Counted from the stretch's first letter, positions 44,001 to 52,828 are shown. The stretch: DNA of 64,000 bases from an uncultured Lachnospiraceae bacterium (GCA_910578555.1 CAJTPS010000018.1:13331-77330), one strand, 5' to 3'. The notes: a model not told the origin generated them from the sequence alone. Numbers and translations: made by a program.

Positions 44001-46420
44001 TGACAGTGGAGAAAAAAGGCGAAATCCTTGACGGCTACAAGGGCGGATTATTTGCGGATTCTGAAGAAAAAGAGTTTGTTTATAAGGAAGGCTCCCTTGA
44101 AGGGGCAGAGTTTGAAGTCTATGCCGCCGAAGATATTTTTACAGCAGACATGCAGAAGGACGAGAATGGAAACAGGACAAAGTATTACAGAAAAGGCGAT
44201 CTTGTTGCAACGCTTACAACCGGGAAAGATGGGAAAGCCAGTATTTCAGGACTTCCGCTCGGACAGTACCGTGTAGTGGAAACAGAAGCGCCTTATGGTT
44301 ATGTGCTGAACGGGGAAGAGCAGCTTGTAACATTCGTTTATGTGGACGATAAAACCCCGGTGATCTATGAAAGCGTGACATTTACCAATGACAGACAGAA
44401 ACTGGATATGTCAGTCATTAAGAAAGATGCAGAGGAAGATACACCAGTTGCGGGCGCAGTGTTCGGTCTGTTTGCCGCAGAGGACATTGAAAATGCCAAT
44501 GGGGAAGTAATCATTGAAGCAGGCACACTCCTTGAAACTGCAACATCTGACGAAAACGGCAGGATCGCTTTCGTAAAGGATTACCCGTTTGCAGTTTATG
44601 AGGCAAAGGAACTGGAAGCGCCGAAAGGCTATGTTTCCAGTGGGGAAGTAATCACTTTTGAGACAGAGTATCAGGGACAGCATGAAGCAGTTGCAGAGTA
44701 CAGCAGCGAATTTCTGAATGAGCCGACAGCCTTTGAATTTACAAAGGAGGACATTGCAAGCGGCGCAGAGCTTTCCGGTGCAATGCTTACAGTCATTGAC
44801 AAGGACGGCAATGTGGTTGACAGATGGACTTCCGTGGCAGATGAGGCTCATGTGATCAAGAGACTTGCCGCAGGGGAGACTTATACGCTCCGTGAGGAAT
44901 TTGCGCCTTACGGCTATCTGAAAGCAGAGGAAATCCAGTTTACGGTAGAAGATACCACTGACATTCAGAGTGTGGTTATGAAAGACGAAGTTCCAACAGG
45001 CGCAATCATCATCAACAAGGACGGCGAATTTGTAACTGATACTACCCTTATGAAAGGACACTGGTATGATTTCATTTTCAACTATTTCAAGGACAGCCTT
45101 GCAGGTGTTGAATTTGAAGTCTATGCAGCGGAGGACATTGTAAGCCCGGACGGTCTTGACACCGTATATTATGAGGCAGACGAACTTGTAGCAGCTATCA
45201 CTACTGACGAGAAAGGCTATGCAGGCATTGACAATCTGCCGCTTGGAAAGTATTACCTTGTGGAGACAAAGACACTGGAAGGATTCGTTCTGGACGATAC
45301 ACCAATCGAAGCAGACCTTTCCTATATCGATCAGGATACCAAAGTGGTTTATGCAGGAATGAACATCAGCAATGAGAGACAGAAAGTGCAGATCACTGTG
45401 GTTAAGAAAGAGGCAGGAACGAAAGAAGTTCTTGAGGGAGCCGTATTCGGACTGTTTGCAAAAGAGGACATTGTGAACAAGGATGGCAAAGTCGTTGTAA
45501 AAGCCGGAACTGAAATTGAGCGTGGCGTGACCGGAAAGGACGGAAAGCTGACCTTTGTGTCTGACCTCCCGCTTGGAAAGTATTATGTGGAGGAAATGAC
45601 AGCGCCAAAGGGATATGTGAAGTCCGGCAAGGTATTTGATGTGGATGCGTCATATCAGGGCGATGATAAGGAAGTAATCGAATTTGATGCAGAGTTTGAG
45701 AATAAGCCGATCAAAGTCCAGATTTCAAAGACTGACATCACGGGCGACAATGAGCTTGAGGGTGCAGTCCTTTCCGTCATTGATGCAGATGGCAACTTGG
45801 TTGAGAAGTGGACTTCCGGCAAAGAGCCGCACATGATTGAAAAGCTGCCTGCCGGAAAATATACCCTGCGTGAAGAAACAGCACCATTTGGGTATGTAAT
45901 TGCACAGGACATTGAGTTTGAGGTAAAGGAGACTGATGAAATCCAAAAAGTGGCAATGAAGGACGAAGCAGCAGTTGGAAAAATCATCATCAGCAAGAAA
46001 TCAGAGGACGGAAAGGCGCTTGCAGACGCAAAATTTGAAATCCGTGACAAGGACGGGAAAGTGATCGAGACGCTTACAACGGACAAGGATGGTCATGCTG
46101 AAAGCGGCGAACTTCCGATTGCAGCATTTAAGGATGGCAAGTATGAGGATACAGTCACTTATACCGTGGTGGAAGTGGAGGCTCCGAAAGGGTATCTCCT
46201 TGATTCCACACCGAAGGAAGTGAAGTTTGAATACAAGGACGGAAAAACGAGAGTGGTAGAGTACACCCTTGAAGTAACAAACAAGCCTACGGAACCGAAG
46301 CTCCCGCAGACCGGGGACAACATGAACCCGTGGGTATTTGCAGGGTTCGGGCTTGCGGCTGTTGCTGCCGGACTCGGCATCATCTTCTGGAAGAAGAAAA
46401 AAGATGGCGCAGAAGCGTAA
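41048..46420 (+). CDS. Giant LPXTG-anchored adhesin with thioester domain and Cna-B/SpaA repeats
   Basis: The 1790-residue surface protein has a signal peptide (to about residue 31), a TQxA-type thioester domain with Cys75 (AYCMNFG) and Gln134 (ATQAMVW) likely forming a Cys-Gln thioester for covalent attachment to targets, about 13 Cna-B/SpaA-like modules from residue 305 on (each starting with a Lys in patterns such as VTKKDSE or IKKDAD and ending in TNxRQK-like strands, typical of intramolecular isopeptide bonds), then LPQTG (nt 46301-46315), a membrane helix and KKKKDGAEA. Modules 7-9 and 10-12 are a duplicated triad. On a conjugative element it could aid mating-pair adhesion or host colonisation. 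The sortase is not in the window. Confidence 0.93.
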   Translation: MKQKMKRFMAGFLALLTVFTTLFSNGTTAFAASSSANISFWYASTRASGEVRELKAGYDHGKILYAILDGNAAYCMNFGLAADGGQLMNSYPNSSTSMTAQQEKLLSYCLYFGFNSNSATPPSNEQCDQFIATQAMVWVIVGNLFGTGSGDSAARKLCDTAPNPSSSYDYYTSLKNNISKSYNATRPSFASRTQSGAETYELKWNEANQRFEKTLTDSNGVLSSFDISLSGYTVEKNGNSVTISSKEVNTAATMATMNSTAGEVETTSSCVFWLTEKANYQEFVSERPSADPIHAYFKVKTENIGYGEIVKTDESSGVKLKGAVYGIYSDSGCTNKVDTMTTDGNGYAKSNALVAGTYYVKEITAPKGYVLSGKVHTLTVKAGQTTGISATDKEQLGAVTIYKEGEVLTGWNGSNFTYEKKKLPGAVFKVTAGADIYKADGTKVYNKGDLIAENLVSGSDGKVLLSDLHLGTYIVTETKSIDGYTINTTPQTVKIEYKDQTVEVQYEEATVLNTRQKAEVSVTKKDSETTNPLDGGQYTLYAGNDIKNYAGQVIVTKGTALQTVTTGEDGSAAYTVDLPIANSYYISETQAPYAYYRNSSDIYSFNFNFLPETTAKATFTHTFANDRTTAKIHIYKVDKETGKAVPQGDAKLEGAVYGLYARNDIAHPDGATGIIFHAGDLVATLTTDEGGNAEVNNLYLGNYYVKEITPPEGYLLDEEEHDVVCDYEGDLVAEVSRSTTSAEQVIKQPFQLIKVSDNGDDTEAPVLSGAGFTAYLKSSLSVLEDGSYDFDSAEAVKIGSKGETTLFTDAKGHIVTQPIPYGTYVVVETVTPHNMETVRPFEVRIVENHPAEPQVWRVFIDREFTAKLRVIKKDADTKQTVLIPNTEFKIFNIDKNEYVKMVTTYPSKVTHTSFFTDSDGDLILPDTLKIGNYRIEEVKAPHGYVLNTNYVEVAVDSDTFYETDPDTYDAIITVEYEDEPVTGELTVEKKGEILDGYKGGLFADSEEKEFVYKEGSLEGAEFEVYAAEDIFTADMQKDENGNRTKYYRKGDLVATLTTGKDGKASISGLPLGQYRVVETEAPYGYVLNGEEQLVTFVYVDDKTPVIYESVTFTNDRQKLDMSVIKKDAEEDTPVAGAVFGLFAAEDIENANGEVIIEAGTLLETATSDENGRIAFVKDYPFAVYEAKELEAPKGYVSSGEVITFETEYQGQHEAVAEYSSEFLNEPTAFEFTKEDIASGAELSGAMLTVIDKDGNVVDRWTSVADEAHVIKRLAAGETYTLREEFAPYGYLKAEEIQFTVEDTTDIQSVVMKDEVPTGAIIINKDGEFVTDTTLMKGHWYDFIFNYFKDSLAGVEFEVYAAEDIVSPDGLDTVYYEADELVAAITTDEKGYAGIDNLPLGKYYLVETKTLEGFVLDDTPIEADLSYIDQDTKVVYAGMNISNERQKVQITVVKKEAGTKEVLEGAVFGLFAKEDIVNKDGKVVVKAGTEIERGVTGKDGKLTFVSDLPLGKYYVEEMTAPKGYVKSGKVFDVDASYQGDDKEVIEFDAEFENKPIKVQISKTDITGDNELEGAVLSVIDADGNLVEKWTSGKEPHMIEKLPAGKYTLREETAPFGYVIAQDIEFEVKETDEIQKVAMKDEAAVGKIIISKKSEDGKALADAKFEIRDKDGKVIETLTTDKDGHAESGELPIAAFKDGKYEDTVTYTVVEVEAPKGYLLDSTPKEVKFEYKDGKTRVVEYTLEVTNKPTEPKLPQTGDNMNPWVFAGFGLAAVAAGLGIIFWKKKKDGAEA

Positions 46421-46514
46421 GTAATGAATAACAATAGTGCATGAACCCGGCGGGGCGTGTAAGCAGGATCGGCTTATGTGTCCCGCCTTTTTTGCAGCAT
46501 GGAAAGGAGGACAC

Positions 46515-46799
46515 ATGACAACAGGGGAAAGGATACGGTTTTACCGAAAGCAGAAAGGAATGACCTTAAAGGAACTTGGTGAGAAAGCAGGCTTTTTAAA
46601 CTGCGGGGATGTGCGCATGGCACAGTACCAGAGCGGTGCAAGGGTTCCAAAGGCAGATACCCTTGAAAAGATTGCAGAGGCTCTTGATGTGCCTGTGGAC
46701 GCTTTATGCTGCACTGCATCGGAATGTATGAAATGCAAAAGTTTCAGGCTGGAACAGTTGCAGGAATACAGGAGGGCAGGAAAGGAGGAGAGGATTTAA
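46515..46799 (+). CDS. XRE-family HTH regulator
   Basis: The 94-residue protein is a single HTH domain (GERIRFYRKQKGMTLKELGE, RVPKADTLEKIAEALDVPVD) with a C-terminal Cys-containing tail (CCTASECMKCKSF). ATG 46515 follows GAAAGGAGGACAC; the frame extends 26 codons upstream without support. The stop overlaps the start of the next gene (TAATG). It may control the transfer operon that starts here. Confidence 0.85.
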   Translation: MTTGERIRFYRKQKGMTLKELGEKAGFLNCGDVRMAQYQSGARVPKADTLEKIAEALDVPVDALCCTASECMKCKSFRLEQLQEYRRAGKEERI

Positions 46800-47791
46800 T
46801 GATGGATTATGAGATTTTTAAAGATGTGGTAACAGAGAAATTTTTATCCTATATGCCAAAAGACTATCAGGGCATGGAGGTAAAGGTTGCGTCAGTGGAA
46901 AAGGTCAACCGTAAACTGGACGGGCTGAGCCTGCTGCTGCCGGACAGTGAGCGCATGATTTCCCCCACCATATATATCAATGACATTTATGAAGAATATT
47001 TAAGGACGGGGGACTTGCAGGAATCCTTGCAGAATGCAGCAGATGCATTGGACAGGGTGTTTAAGGAGGAACCAGTCCCGCCGCTGGATTTGCGCACGGC
47101 AAAGGACAATATCATATTCCAGCTTGTGAATACCGTGCAGAATGAGGATATGCTGAAAGAAATGCCGCACAGGGAGTTTCAGGATTTATCCATTATTTAC
47201 CGATGGGTGGTAAACGTGGAGGACAAAGGCATTGCAAGCGTGGTAGTCCACAATGGACTGGCAAAGGAACTGGGGATGGATGAAGAACAGTTATTTAAGG
47301 CTGCTGCGGAAAACACCAGACGAATACTGCCTCCCGTGGTGCAGACTATGAATGAAGTCATGAGGGATATGTTTGTGGCTGACGGTATGCCGAAAGAACT
47401 GGCAGACCTGATGATCGGGGAGCAGGAGCCGGAAAGGACCATGTGGGTTATTTCAAATGAAAGAAAGATAGACGGTGCGGTTTCCATGCTTTATGAGGAT
47501 AAGCTGCACAATCTGGCAGAGAGTGTGGGGACAGACCTGTATATCCTGCCATCTTCCGTACACGAAGTGATTGCCGTGTCTGTGGAAATGGGAGAACCGG
47601 AAGAACTTGCACAGATGGTTGCAGAGATAAACATGGATCAGGTGTCACTGGAAGAGCGGCTTTCCAATCAGGTGTACCACTATGACAAAGACCTGCGGAA
47701 AATCACGCTTGCCACCGACACGCCAAACAAGAGACTTGACGGAGTTGTGGCAGAACAGGGGCTTGTCTATGAAGCGAAACAGTCCAGATAG
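46799..47791 (+). CDS. DUF5688-like protein
   Basis: The 330-residue product (MMDYEIFKDVVTEKFLSYMP, ISPTIYINDIYEEYLRTGDL, ISNERKIDGAVSMLYEDKLH) resembles the DUF5688 family often found in Clostridia integrative elements; this is from memory. It is soluble, with no signal peptide. ATG 46799 overlaps the preceding stop and a second ATG follows at once. The function is unknown. Confidence 0.65.
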   Translation: MMDYEIFKDVVTEKFLSYMPKDYQGMEVKVASVEKVNRKLDGLSLLLPDSERMISPTIYINDIYEEYLRTGDLQESLQNAADALDRVFKEEPVPPLDLRTAKDNIIFQLVNTVQNEDMLKEMPHREFQDLSIIYRWVVNVEDKGIASVVVHNGLAKELGMDEEQLFKAAAENTRRILPPVVQTMNEVMRDMFVADGMPKELADLMIGEQEPERTMWVISNERKIDGAVSMLYEDKLHNLAESVGTDLYILPSSVHEVIAVSVEMGEPEELAQMVAEINMDQVSLEERLSNQVYHYDKDLRKITLATDTPNKRLDGVVAEQGLVYEAKQSR

Positions 47792-47806
47792 GAGGATTGC
47801 TGTTAT

Positions 47807-47935
47807 ATGGAAGAAATAGCAAAAGAACTGACAGTAAAGGAGCTTTTGGAACTGGTGCAGCGGCAGGAGGGGGAATTTATTATTCGTATTGAGCCGGGAG
47901 GGGAGAAAGCAGATGCAGGAACAGGAACCCTTTAA
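47807..47935 (+). CDS. Small hypothetical protein (42 aa)
   Basis: MEEIAKELTVKELLELVQRQ... is a 43-codon frame with AGGAGGATTGCTGTTAT upstream. Its end overlaps the start of the radC-like gene by 23 bp, so coupling is likely. Acidic, helical N-terminus; function unknown. Confidence 0.6.
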   Translation: MEEIAKELTVKELLELVQRQEGEFIIRIEPGGEKADAGTGTL

Positions 47936-48455
47936 ACTGGAAGTCGTATCGGTAAGGCTGGTAAAGGATGCGCCCCTGTTTTCAGACCATAAGATCACAA
48001 GCCCGCAAGATGCCGTAAAGGTAGTGGGGGATTTTCTGTGTGAAATGGACAGGGAGGTGGTGTGTGTCATCAACCTGAAATCAGACGGAACCCCTATTAA
48101 CTGTAACATTGTGAGCATAGGCGCAATTAACCAGACCATTGCAGAACCGAGGGAGTTTTTTAAGTCAAGCATTTTATCCAATGCAGCGGGGATGATCATG
48201 GTGCATAACCACCCAAGCGGTGAGCTTGTGCCTTCCAGACAGGACGTTTTAATAACACACAGGATTTTAGAATTGACGGAACTTATGGGGATAAGGCTTG
48301 CTGACCATGTGATTGTAGGCGGAGACAACAGCCAGTATTTTAGTTTCAGTGAAAAAAAGCTGTTACAGTATCCCTCATTTTCTTTTACTGCGGATTATAA
48401 TGAACTGGATTTTGGGAAAACGGCAATGGTGGCAGAAAAAGGGAAAGCAAGGTGA
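47913..48455 (+). CDS. RadC-like JAB-domain protein
   Basis: The 180-residue protein has the RadC/JAMM metal motif MVHNHPSGELVPSRQD and the usual upstream INLKSDGTPINCNIVSIGAI. RadC-like proteins are common in mobile elements next to DNA-processing genes; their activity is unclear despite the metalloprotease-like fold. ATG 47913 is preceded by GGGGAGAAAGC. It is followed after 4 bp by the TOPRIM gene. Confidence 0.88.
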   Translation: MQEQEPFKLEVVSVRLVKDAPLFSDHKITSPQDAVKVVGDFLCEMDREVVCVINLKSDGTPINCNIVSIGAINQTIAEPREFFKSSILSNAAGMIMVHNHPSGELVPSRQDVLITHRILELTELMGIRLADHVIVGGDNSQYFSFSEKKLLQYPSFSFTADYNELDFGKTAMVAEKGKAR

Positions 48456-48459
48456 GGCG

Positions 48460-49452
48460 ATGGAAGAAAGGAGAAGTTTTACGGCAGAGGAACTTGCGCT
48501 TGCAAAGAGCGTTGACTTAACGGCAGTAGCGGCAAGCCTCGGCTACACCGTGAAAAAGATAGGCAGATACCACACCCTGAAAGAAATGGATTCGATACGG
48601 ATTTACAACCGCACGAACTGGTTCCGGTGGTCAAGGGAACATGAAAGGGGAAACAACGGCGGCTCGCAGATAGATTTCCTGCGTGTCTTTGCAGGAATGG
48701 AAGTCAAGGACGCTGTTTTCTGGCTGCTTGATTTTTCCGGATACCGGAGGGACGGGGACTGGGAAAAAAAGAGCGCCAGTGTGTATGTGGAAAAAAAGGA
48801 AGGCAGGCATTCCACGGAAGAAAAGAAAAAGCCGTTTGTACTCCCTGCCCGTGCAAAGAACAATGACTATCTGTATTCGTACCTGACAGGGGACAGGGCT
48901 CTTGACAGGCATACAGTGGATTATTTTGTAAGCTGCGGATTGATTTATGAAGAGCGCAGCCACCACAACATTGTCTTTAAAGGGAACGATGTGCAGGGCA
49001 AAACCCGCTTTGCAAGCATGAGGGGAGTGTTTGACCGGGAAGGGAAACCGTTCAAGTGTGATGTGGCGGGCAATGACAAGAATTACGGGTTTAATATCTG
49101 GTATGGAAAAAGCGATGAAGTCATGGTATTTGAAGCACCGATAGACCTGATGAGCTATGTGGAGATCCGTGGGGATTATGAGACAAACAAGGTGGCTCTT
49201 GGGATGCTTTCCGATGCTCCGCTTGCCACATTCTTAGAGGAACACCCAAAAGTCAGGAAGATTTCTTTCTGTCTGGACAATGACGGACCGGGCAGGAAAG
49301 CGGCAGATGCACTCATGGAAAAATACTACGGGCTGGATTATGAGGTGGAGGACTGCCCGCCGCCAAAGCCTTTCAAGGACTATAACCAGTGGCTTCAGGA
49401 AGCGAAAAAATGCCTGTGTGCAGCCACGCCAAAACGGGAAATGGCACGGTAA
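48460..49452 (+). CDS. DUF3991/TOPRIM domain protein (primase-like)
   Basis: The 330-residue product has an N-terminal zinc-less primase-associated domain of the DUF3991 type (VDLTAVAASLGYTVKKIGRY, NWFRWSREHERGNNGGSQID) and a C-terminal TOPRIM domain with the catalytic Glu in VMVFEAPIDLMSYV and the acidic pair in SFCLDNDGPGRKAAD. Such proteins probably prime or process the transferred strand in conjugative elements. ATG 48460 follows AGGTGAGGCG. It is next to a repeat-rich, palindrome-rich region that may be oriT. Confidence 0.85.
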   Translation: MEERRSFTAEELALAKSVDLTAVAASLGYTVKKIGRYHTLKEMDSIRIYNRTNWFRWSREHERGNNGGSQIDFLRVFAGMEVKDAVFWLLDFSGYRRDGDWEKKSASVYVEKKEGRHSTEEKKKPFVLPARAKNNDYLYSYLTGDRALDRHTVDYFVSCGLIYEERSHHNIVFKGNDVQGKTRFASMRGVFDREGKPFKCDVAGNDKNYGFNIWYGKSDEVMVFEAPIDLMSYVEIRGDYETNKVALGMLSDAPLATFLEEHPKVRKISFCLDNDGPGRKAADALMEKYYGLDYEVEDCPPPKPFKDYNQWLQEAKKCLCAATPKREMAR

Positions 49453-49814
49453 GGTTGATTGCAAAAAGTGAGTTCATTTTCCAAAAAAGAACTGAAAAAG
49501 CACAATCATTCTGCAAAAATGATTGCAAAAAGCACAATCACTGAAAAAGGGCGGAAGGACTGGCGTGGAAGTTCCCAGAAAAAAGAACTTAAAAAGTGCT
49601 ATCAGAACAGGAAAATGATAGCAAAAAGTGAAATCAAAATAGAAATATACTATCATATTTTAAGTTCACTATATGTATCAGCGGGGTTTTAGGGGCAGCC
49701 CCCTAACCAGAGGCATGAGGCGTCTCTCATGCGTATCTGGCAAATTCCTATCGGAATTTGGACTGGGGCGGGAAACAGTGGCTTTGTATCATACGGATAA
49801 GGAGGTGGTTGCAG
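49453..49814 (+). other. Repeat and palindrome cluster (candidate oriT/replication region)
   Basis: The left part carries repeated blocks: GATTGCAAAAAG at 49458 and 49521, GATAGCAAAAAG at 49617, and a roughly 58-bp unit starting AAAAAAGAACT at 49483 and again 96 bp later. The right part has GCATGAG/CTCATGC (49713-49719/49726-49732), CCAGA...TCTGG outside it, GGGGC-A-GCCCC near 49693 and AAATTCC/GGAATTT near 49743. Relaxase accessory genes lie just downstream. A Lys-rich frame over 49459-49692 merely follows the repeats. Confidence 0.55.
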
Positions 49815-50660
49815 ATGGAAGTCATTGACATTCAGAAAGAGGTGCTTGAGGAAGTAGACCTGTTGGGCAGGAAAGGGTATTTCACGGAGCTGCGTGTGGA
49901 TAAGGAAACAGTGCCGGAGGGGATGCACTGCTATGAGCTGCGGTATGGTGATGACGACGGTTTTCCAGTGTCCGTGGAGGAAAGTGTCAGGGTAAATTAC
50001 TTTGGCGCTGTAGTTCTTGCGGAAGAACTGGAACTGGGGGAAGAAAAAGCACTGCAATTCGGTTATGAGGATTTCGGATATACAGGCGAGCAGATGTATC
50101 TTGCACAGGTACAGGGCAGACAGCGTGATGCAGAAGGATATGAAGCAATACCGACAGGGGCAGAACTTATAAAGTTCATGGAAGAAAACGGCATATCCTT
50201 TCAAATGAATGAGAAAGAAGCAGATCTGATCTGCGGCTATATGGACGGTCATGGTTATGTAGTCGGTCAAAAGGACGGGCAGCTCTGCCGTGGGGATCTG
50301 TGTGCAGAAACAGACAGGACAGTATGGGAAGAAACAACTATAGATGATCTTGTAGATTCTGTGACAGAGTGGAATTATGAGCTTTTGCAGGATGCAAAAT
50401 CATCTATGGACAATCCAGATAATTTTTCGGATTTTGTGTTCCAGCACAGCCGCTATGAGGAGTTATGTGCAGACGAAAAGATACTGGATGCCGTGTTTGA
50501 CAGGACAAAGTATGCAGAGCAGATAGAGCATATGGCACAGATGTTTGCGGAACAGTTAATTCAGAGTCTACAGTCAAAGGGGGATATTGACGGGGCGGTA
50601 AAGGAACTGGTACAGGGTATAAAGGAACAGCCTGAACAGAAGAAAGGGAGGGCAAGGTAA
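49815..50660 (+). CDS. Hypothetical protein upstream of mobC
   Basis: The 281-residue acidic protein (EVIDIQKEVLEEVDLLGRKG, LIKFMEENGISFQMNEKEAD, LICGYMDGHGYVVGQKDG) has no recognised domain. ATG 49815 follows AAGGAGGTGGTTGCAG; the frame extends 19 codons into the palindromic region without support. It ends one base before the mobC start, so it is in the mobilization operon. Confidence 0.65.
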   Translation: MEVIDIQKEVLEEVDLLGRKGYFTELRVDKETVPEGMHCYELRYGDDDGFPVSVEESVRVNYFGAVVLAEELELGEEKALQFGYEDFGYTGEQMYLAQVQGRQRDAEGYEAIPTGAELIKFMEENGISFQMNEKEADLICGYMDGHGYVVGQKDGQLCRGDLCAETDRTVWEETTIDDLVDSVTEWNYELLQDAKSSMDNPDNFSDFVFQHSRYEELCADEKILDAVFDRTKYAEQIEHMAQMFAEQLIQSLQSKGDIDGAVKELVQGIKEQPEQKKGRAR

Positions 50661-50993
50661 ATGGCGGACAGCATACATTCCGTAAGGAAAACGCTGCGGC
50701 TTATGCCGTGTGAGGCAAAGGCGCTTTCGGATAAGGCGGGTGCGGCGGGGATGTGCGAAGCTGATTACCTGCGCCTGCTGATTACACAGAAACCGAATGA
50801 CTATCCTGAAATCCGTATCCTTTTAAAAGACCTGATTAATGAAGTCAATGCAATCGGGAACAACATCAACCAGATCACAAGGAACTATAATTCAAAGCTG
50901 TACCGCACGGAGGACAGGGAGCTTTTAAGCGCTTATATGAAAAAACTCAACATGACCGTAAGGGAGGCGGCGGATAAGATAGGGAAGCTATAG
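50661..50993 (+). CDS. mobC: MobC-like mobilization protein
   Basis: The 110-residue product has a ribbon-helix-helix N-terminus (RKTLRLMPCEAKALSDKAGA) and the MobC signature LLKDLINEVNAIGNNINQIT. MobC proteins open DNA at oriT and assist the relaxase. It begins immediately after the previous stop and is two genes before the relaxase, supporting the assignment. Confidence 0.88.
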   Translation: MADSIHSVRKTLRLMPCEAKALSDKAGAAGMCEADYLRLLITQKPNDYPEIRILLKDLINEVNAIGNNINQITRNYNSKLYRTEDRELLSAYMKKLNMTVREAADKIGKL

Positions 50994-51006
50994 GGAGGGA
51001 AGCTGT

Positions 51007-51348
51007 TTGACAGAAGTACAGGAGGCAAGGCTGCGTGAAAATGGATATTTTCTCTATCAGGGATGCCATTTCAAGCCGGTGCGTCAGTTCACAAAGGCAG
51101 AGGGGGACTTTTATGATATAACAAGGCGGCTCAGGCGTGATGTTGAACTGGGCATGATGGAGACAGATTATTACGGGAAACAGAAACACCCATACTCACA
51201 TGAGGAATTTTATGCGGCATCTACAGATAAGGAAGCGGATATTTTCTTCTGTCTTGAAACAATGAAACAGTATGTCCCATGTACGCATGAAATGCAGGAG
51301 TATGTCATGCAACCAGAAAAGAAACAGGACAGGGGGAAAATAAGGTAA
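51007..51348 (+). CDS. Hypothetical protein between mobC and relaxase
   Basis: The 113-residue protein (RLRENGYFLYQGCHFKPVRQ, SHEEFYAASTDKEADIFFCL) starts at TTG 51007 behind AGGGAGGGAAGCTG. No domain is recognised. Its position suggests a relaxosome accessory. Confidence 0.6.
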   Translation: MTEVQEARLRENGYFLYQGCHFKPVRQFTKAEGDFYDITRRLRRDVELGMMETDYYGKQKHPYSHEEFYAASTDKEADIFFCLETMKQYVPCTHEMQEYVMQPEKKQDRGKIR

Positions 51349-51363
51349 AGGCGGCGGGGAAGA

Positions 51364-52821
51364 TTGGCGATCAGCAAGATACTTTATATCGGGGACTGTG
51401 GTGCCGGGTATGCAGGGAAACATTTAAAACAGGCGCTTGACTATATTACGGTGCCTGAAAAAACAGGCGGCGGGCGTTTTGTGGGTTCCTTAAACTGCCA
51501 GCAGGAACAGGTGTATGAGCAGATGCGGCAGACAAAGGAACAGTTTGGAAAGACGGACCAGAGGCAGGGCTACCACCTTATCATATCCTTTGTGGAAGGG
51601 GAAGTGGATGCGGACACTGCCTTTGAAGTGATTGGAAAGTTTGCAAAAGAATATCTTGGAAAAGATTATGAGGCGCTGTATGCGGTGCATGACAACACGG
51701 ATCATATCCACGGTCATATCATCTTTAACAGCGTCAGTTTCCGTGATGGTAAAAAGTACCGCTATCAGAAAGGGGACTGGGCAAAGGAGATACAGCCCAT
51801 CACGAACCGCCTGTGCGAAGAATACGGGCTTTCCACGATTGAAATATCGGAGGACAGGGCGAAGAAGTCCGAGAATTACAAAGAATGGAACGATTTCAGG
51901 GACGGGAAATTTGTGTGGGCGGACATGATAAAGCGTGACATTGATGCAGCAATCATACAGTCGGCAACCTATGAGTCCTTTTTATCCGTGCTTTCCGATA
52001 TGGGGTACGGGATCAAGAATGCATACCGTACAGAAGGAAAGTACCTTGCAATCAAGCCTATGGGCATGAGCAGGTTCCGGCGCTGCAGGTCGCTTGGGGA
52101 AAATTACACGGAGGAACGCATACGGGAACGGATCGGACAGGAAAGCCTTTCTTCCTATAAAAAGATACAGGCGGTGCAGGAGACAAGGATTGTGCGGTGC
52201 CGGGTAAAGCGCTATAAAAAGGCGAAAATGTCCGGCATACAGAAACGCTATTTTGCAAGGCTCTACAAAACAGGACTTTTAAAGAAACGCCCGTACAGCA
52301 AGGCTTGGCAGTACCGTGACGACATCAGGAAGATGCAGAAGCTTCAGGAAGATTATCTTTTCCTTACAAGGCATGATGCCTCCACGGTGGGGGATATAAG
52401 GCAGGCGGCATTACAGATGGCGGACAGGAAGAAAGAGACTTCAAGGGAAAAGAGCCGCATATTCAGGGAACGTGCAAGAATGAAGCCGCTTTTTGATATT
52501 GCGGATCAGTTGGAAGGACTGCAGGAGTGTGAAAATTGTTTCCAGCGGGGGGAGAACCTGTTTGAAAAAGAGCATATGCGTTATATGGAACTGTCGGCAA
52601 GGCTTGCAAAGGAAGGGTACACGGCGGGGCGGCTTGCGGAATTTAAGGAACATTATCGGAGTGAGATTGCACGGATAAGGGAAAAAGAAAAGTCTGTGGC
52701 GAAAGAGGAACGGATCGCCGCCCGTATCCTTGCGGAGATTACGGCAGGGGAGAGGGCAGGAAAACCGGAACCGGATAAGGAACAGGAAAAGCAGCGGGGA
52801 CAAAAGGAAAAAAGCAGGTAG
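51364..52821 (+). CDS. Relaxase (MOBP/VirD2-type, mobilization nuclease domain)
   Basis: The 485-residue protein has the relaxase/mobilization nuclease domain in its first 200 residues: YITVPEKTGGG with Tyr28 region, GYHLIISFVEGEVDADTAFE, and the metal-binding HDNTDHIHGHIIFNS (His109, His114/116/118). It would nick oriT and remain attached to the 5' end of the transferred strand. The C-terminal half is charged, with coiled-coil segments. The start is TTG 51364 (ISKILYIGDCG) after GGCGGCGGGGAAGA. Confidence 0.9.
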   Translation: MAISKILYIGDCGAGYAGKHLKQALDYITVPEKTGGGRFVGSLNCQQEQVYEQMRQTKEQFGKTDQRQGYHLIISFVEGEVDADTAFEVIGKFAKEYLGKDYEALYAVHDNTDHIHGHIIFNSVSFRDGKKYRYQKGDWAKEIQPITNRLCEEYGLSTIEISEDRAKKSENYKEWNDFRDGKFVWADMIKRDIDAAIIQSATYESFLSVLSDMGYGIKNAYRTEGKYLAIKPMGMSRFRRCRSLGENYTEERIRERIGQESLSSYKKIQAVQETRIVRCRVKRYKKAKMSGIQKRYFARLYKTGLLKKRPYSKAWQYRDDIRKMQKLQEDYLFLTRHDASTVGDIRQAALQMADRKKETSREKSRIFRERARMKPLFDIADQLEGLQECENCFQRGENLFEKEHMRYMELSARLAKEGYTAGRLAEFKEHYRSEIARIREKEKSVAKEERIAARILAEITAGERAGKPEPDKEQEKQRGQKEKSR

Positions 52822-52828
52822 GACATGG

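Noticed and set aside
44411..45061. Minus-strand frames opposite the adhesin
   Set aside because: Repetitive coding on the plus strand produces open complements; none has a start signal or recognisable domain.
49459..49692. Lys-rich 77-residue open frame
   Set aside because: It follows the repeat units (KKELKK...MIAKS twice) and lacks a ribosome binding site; the DNA repeats explain it.
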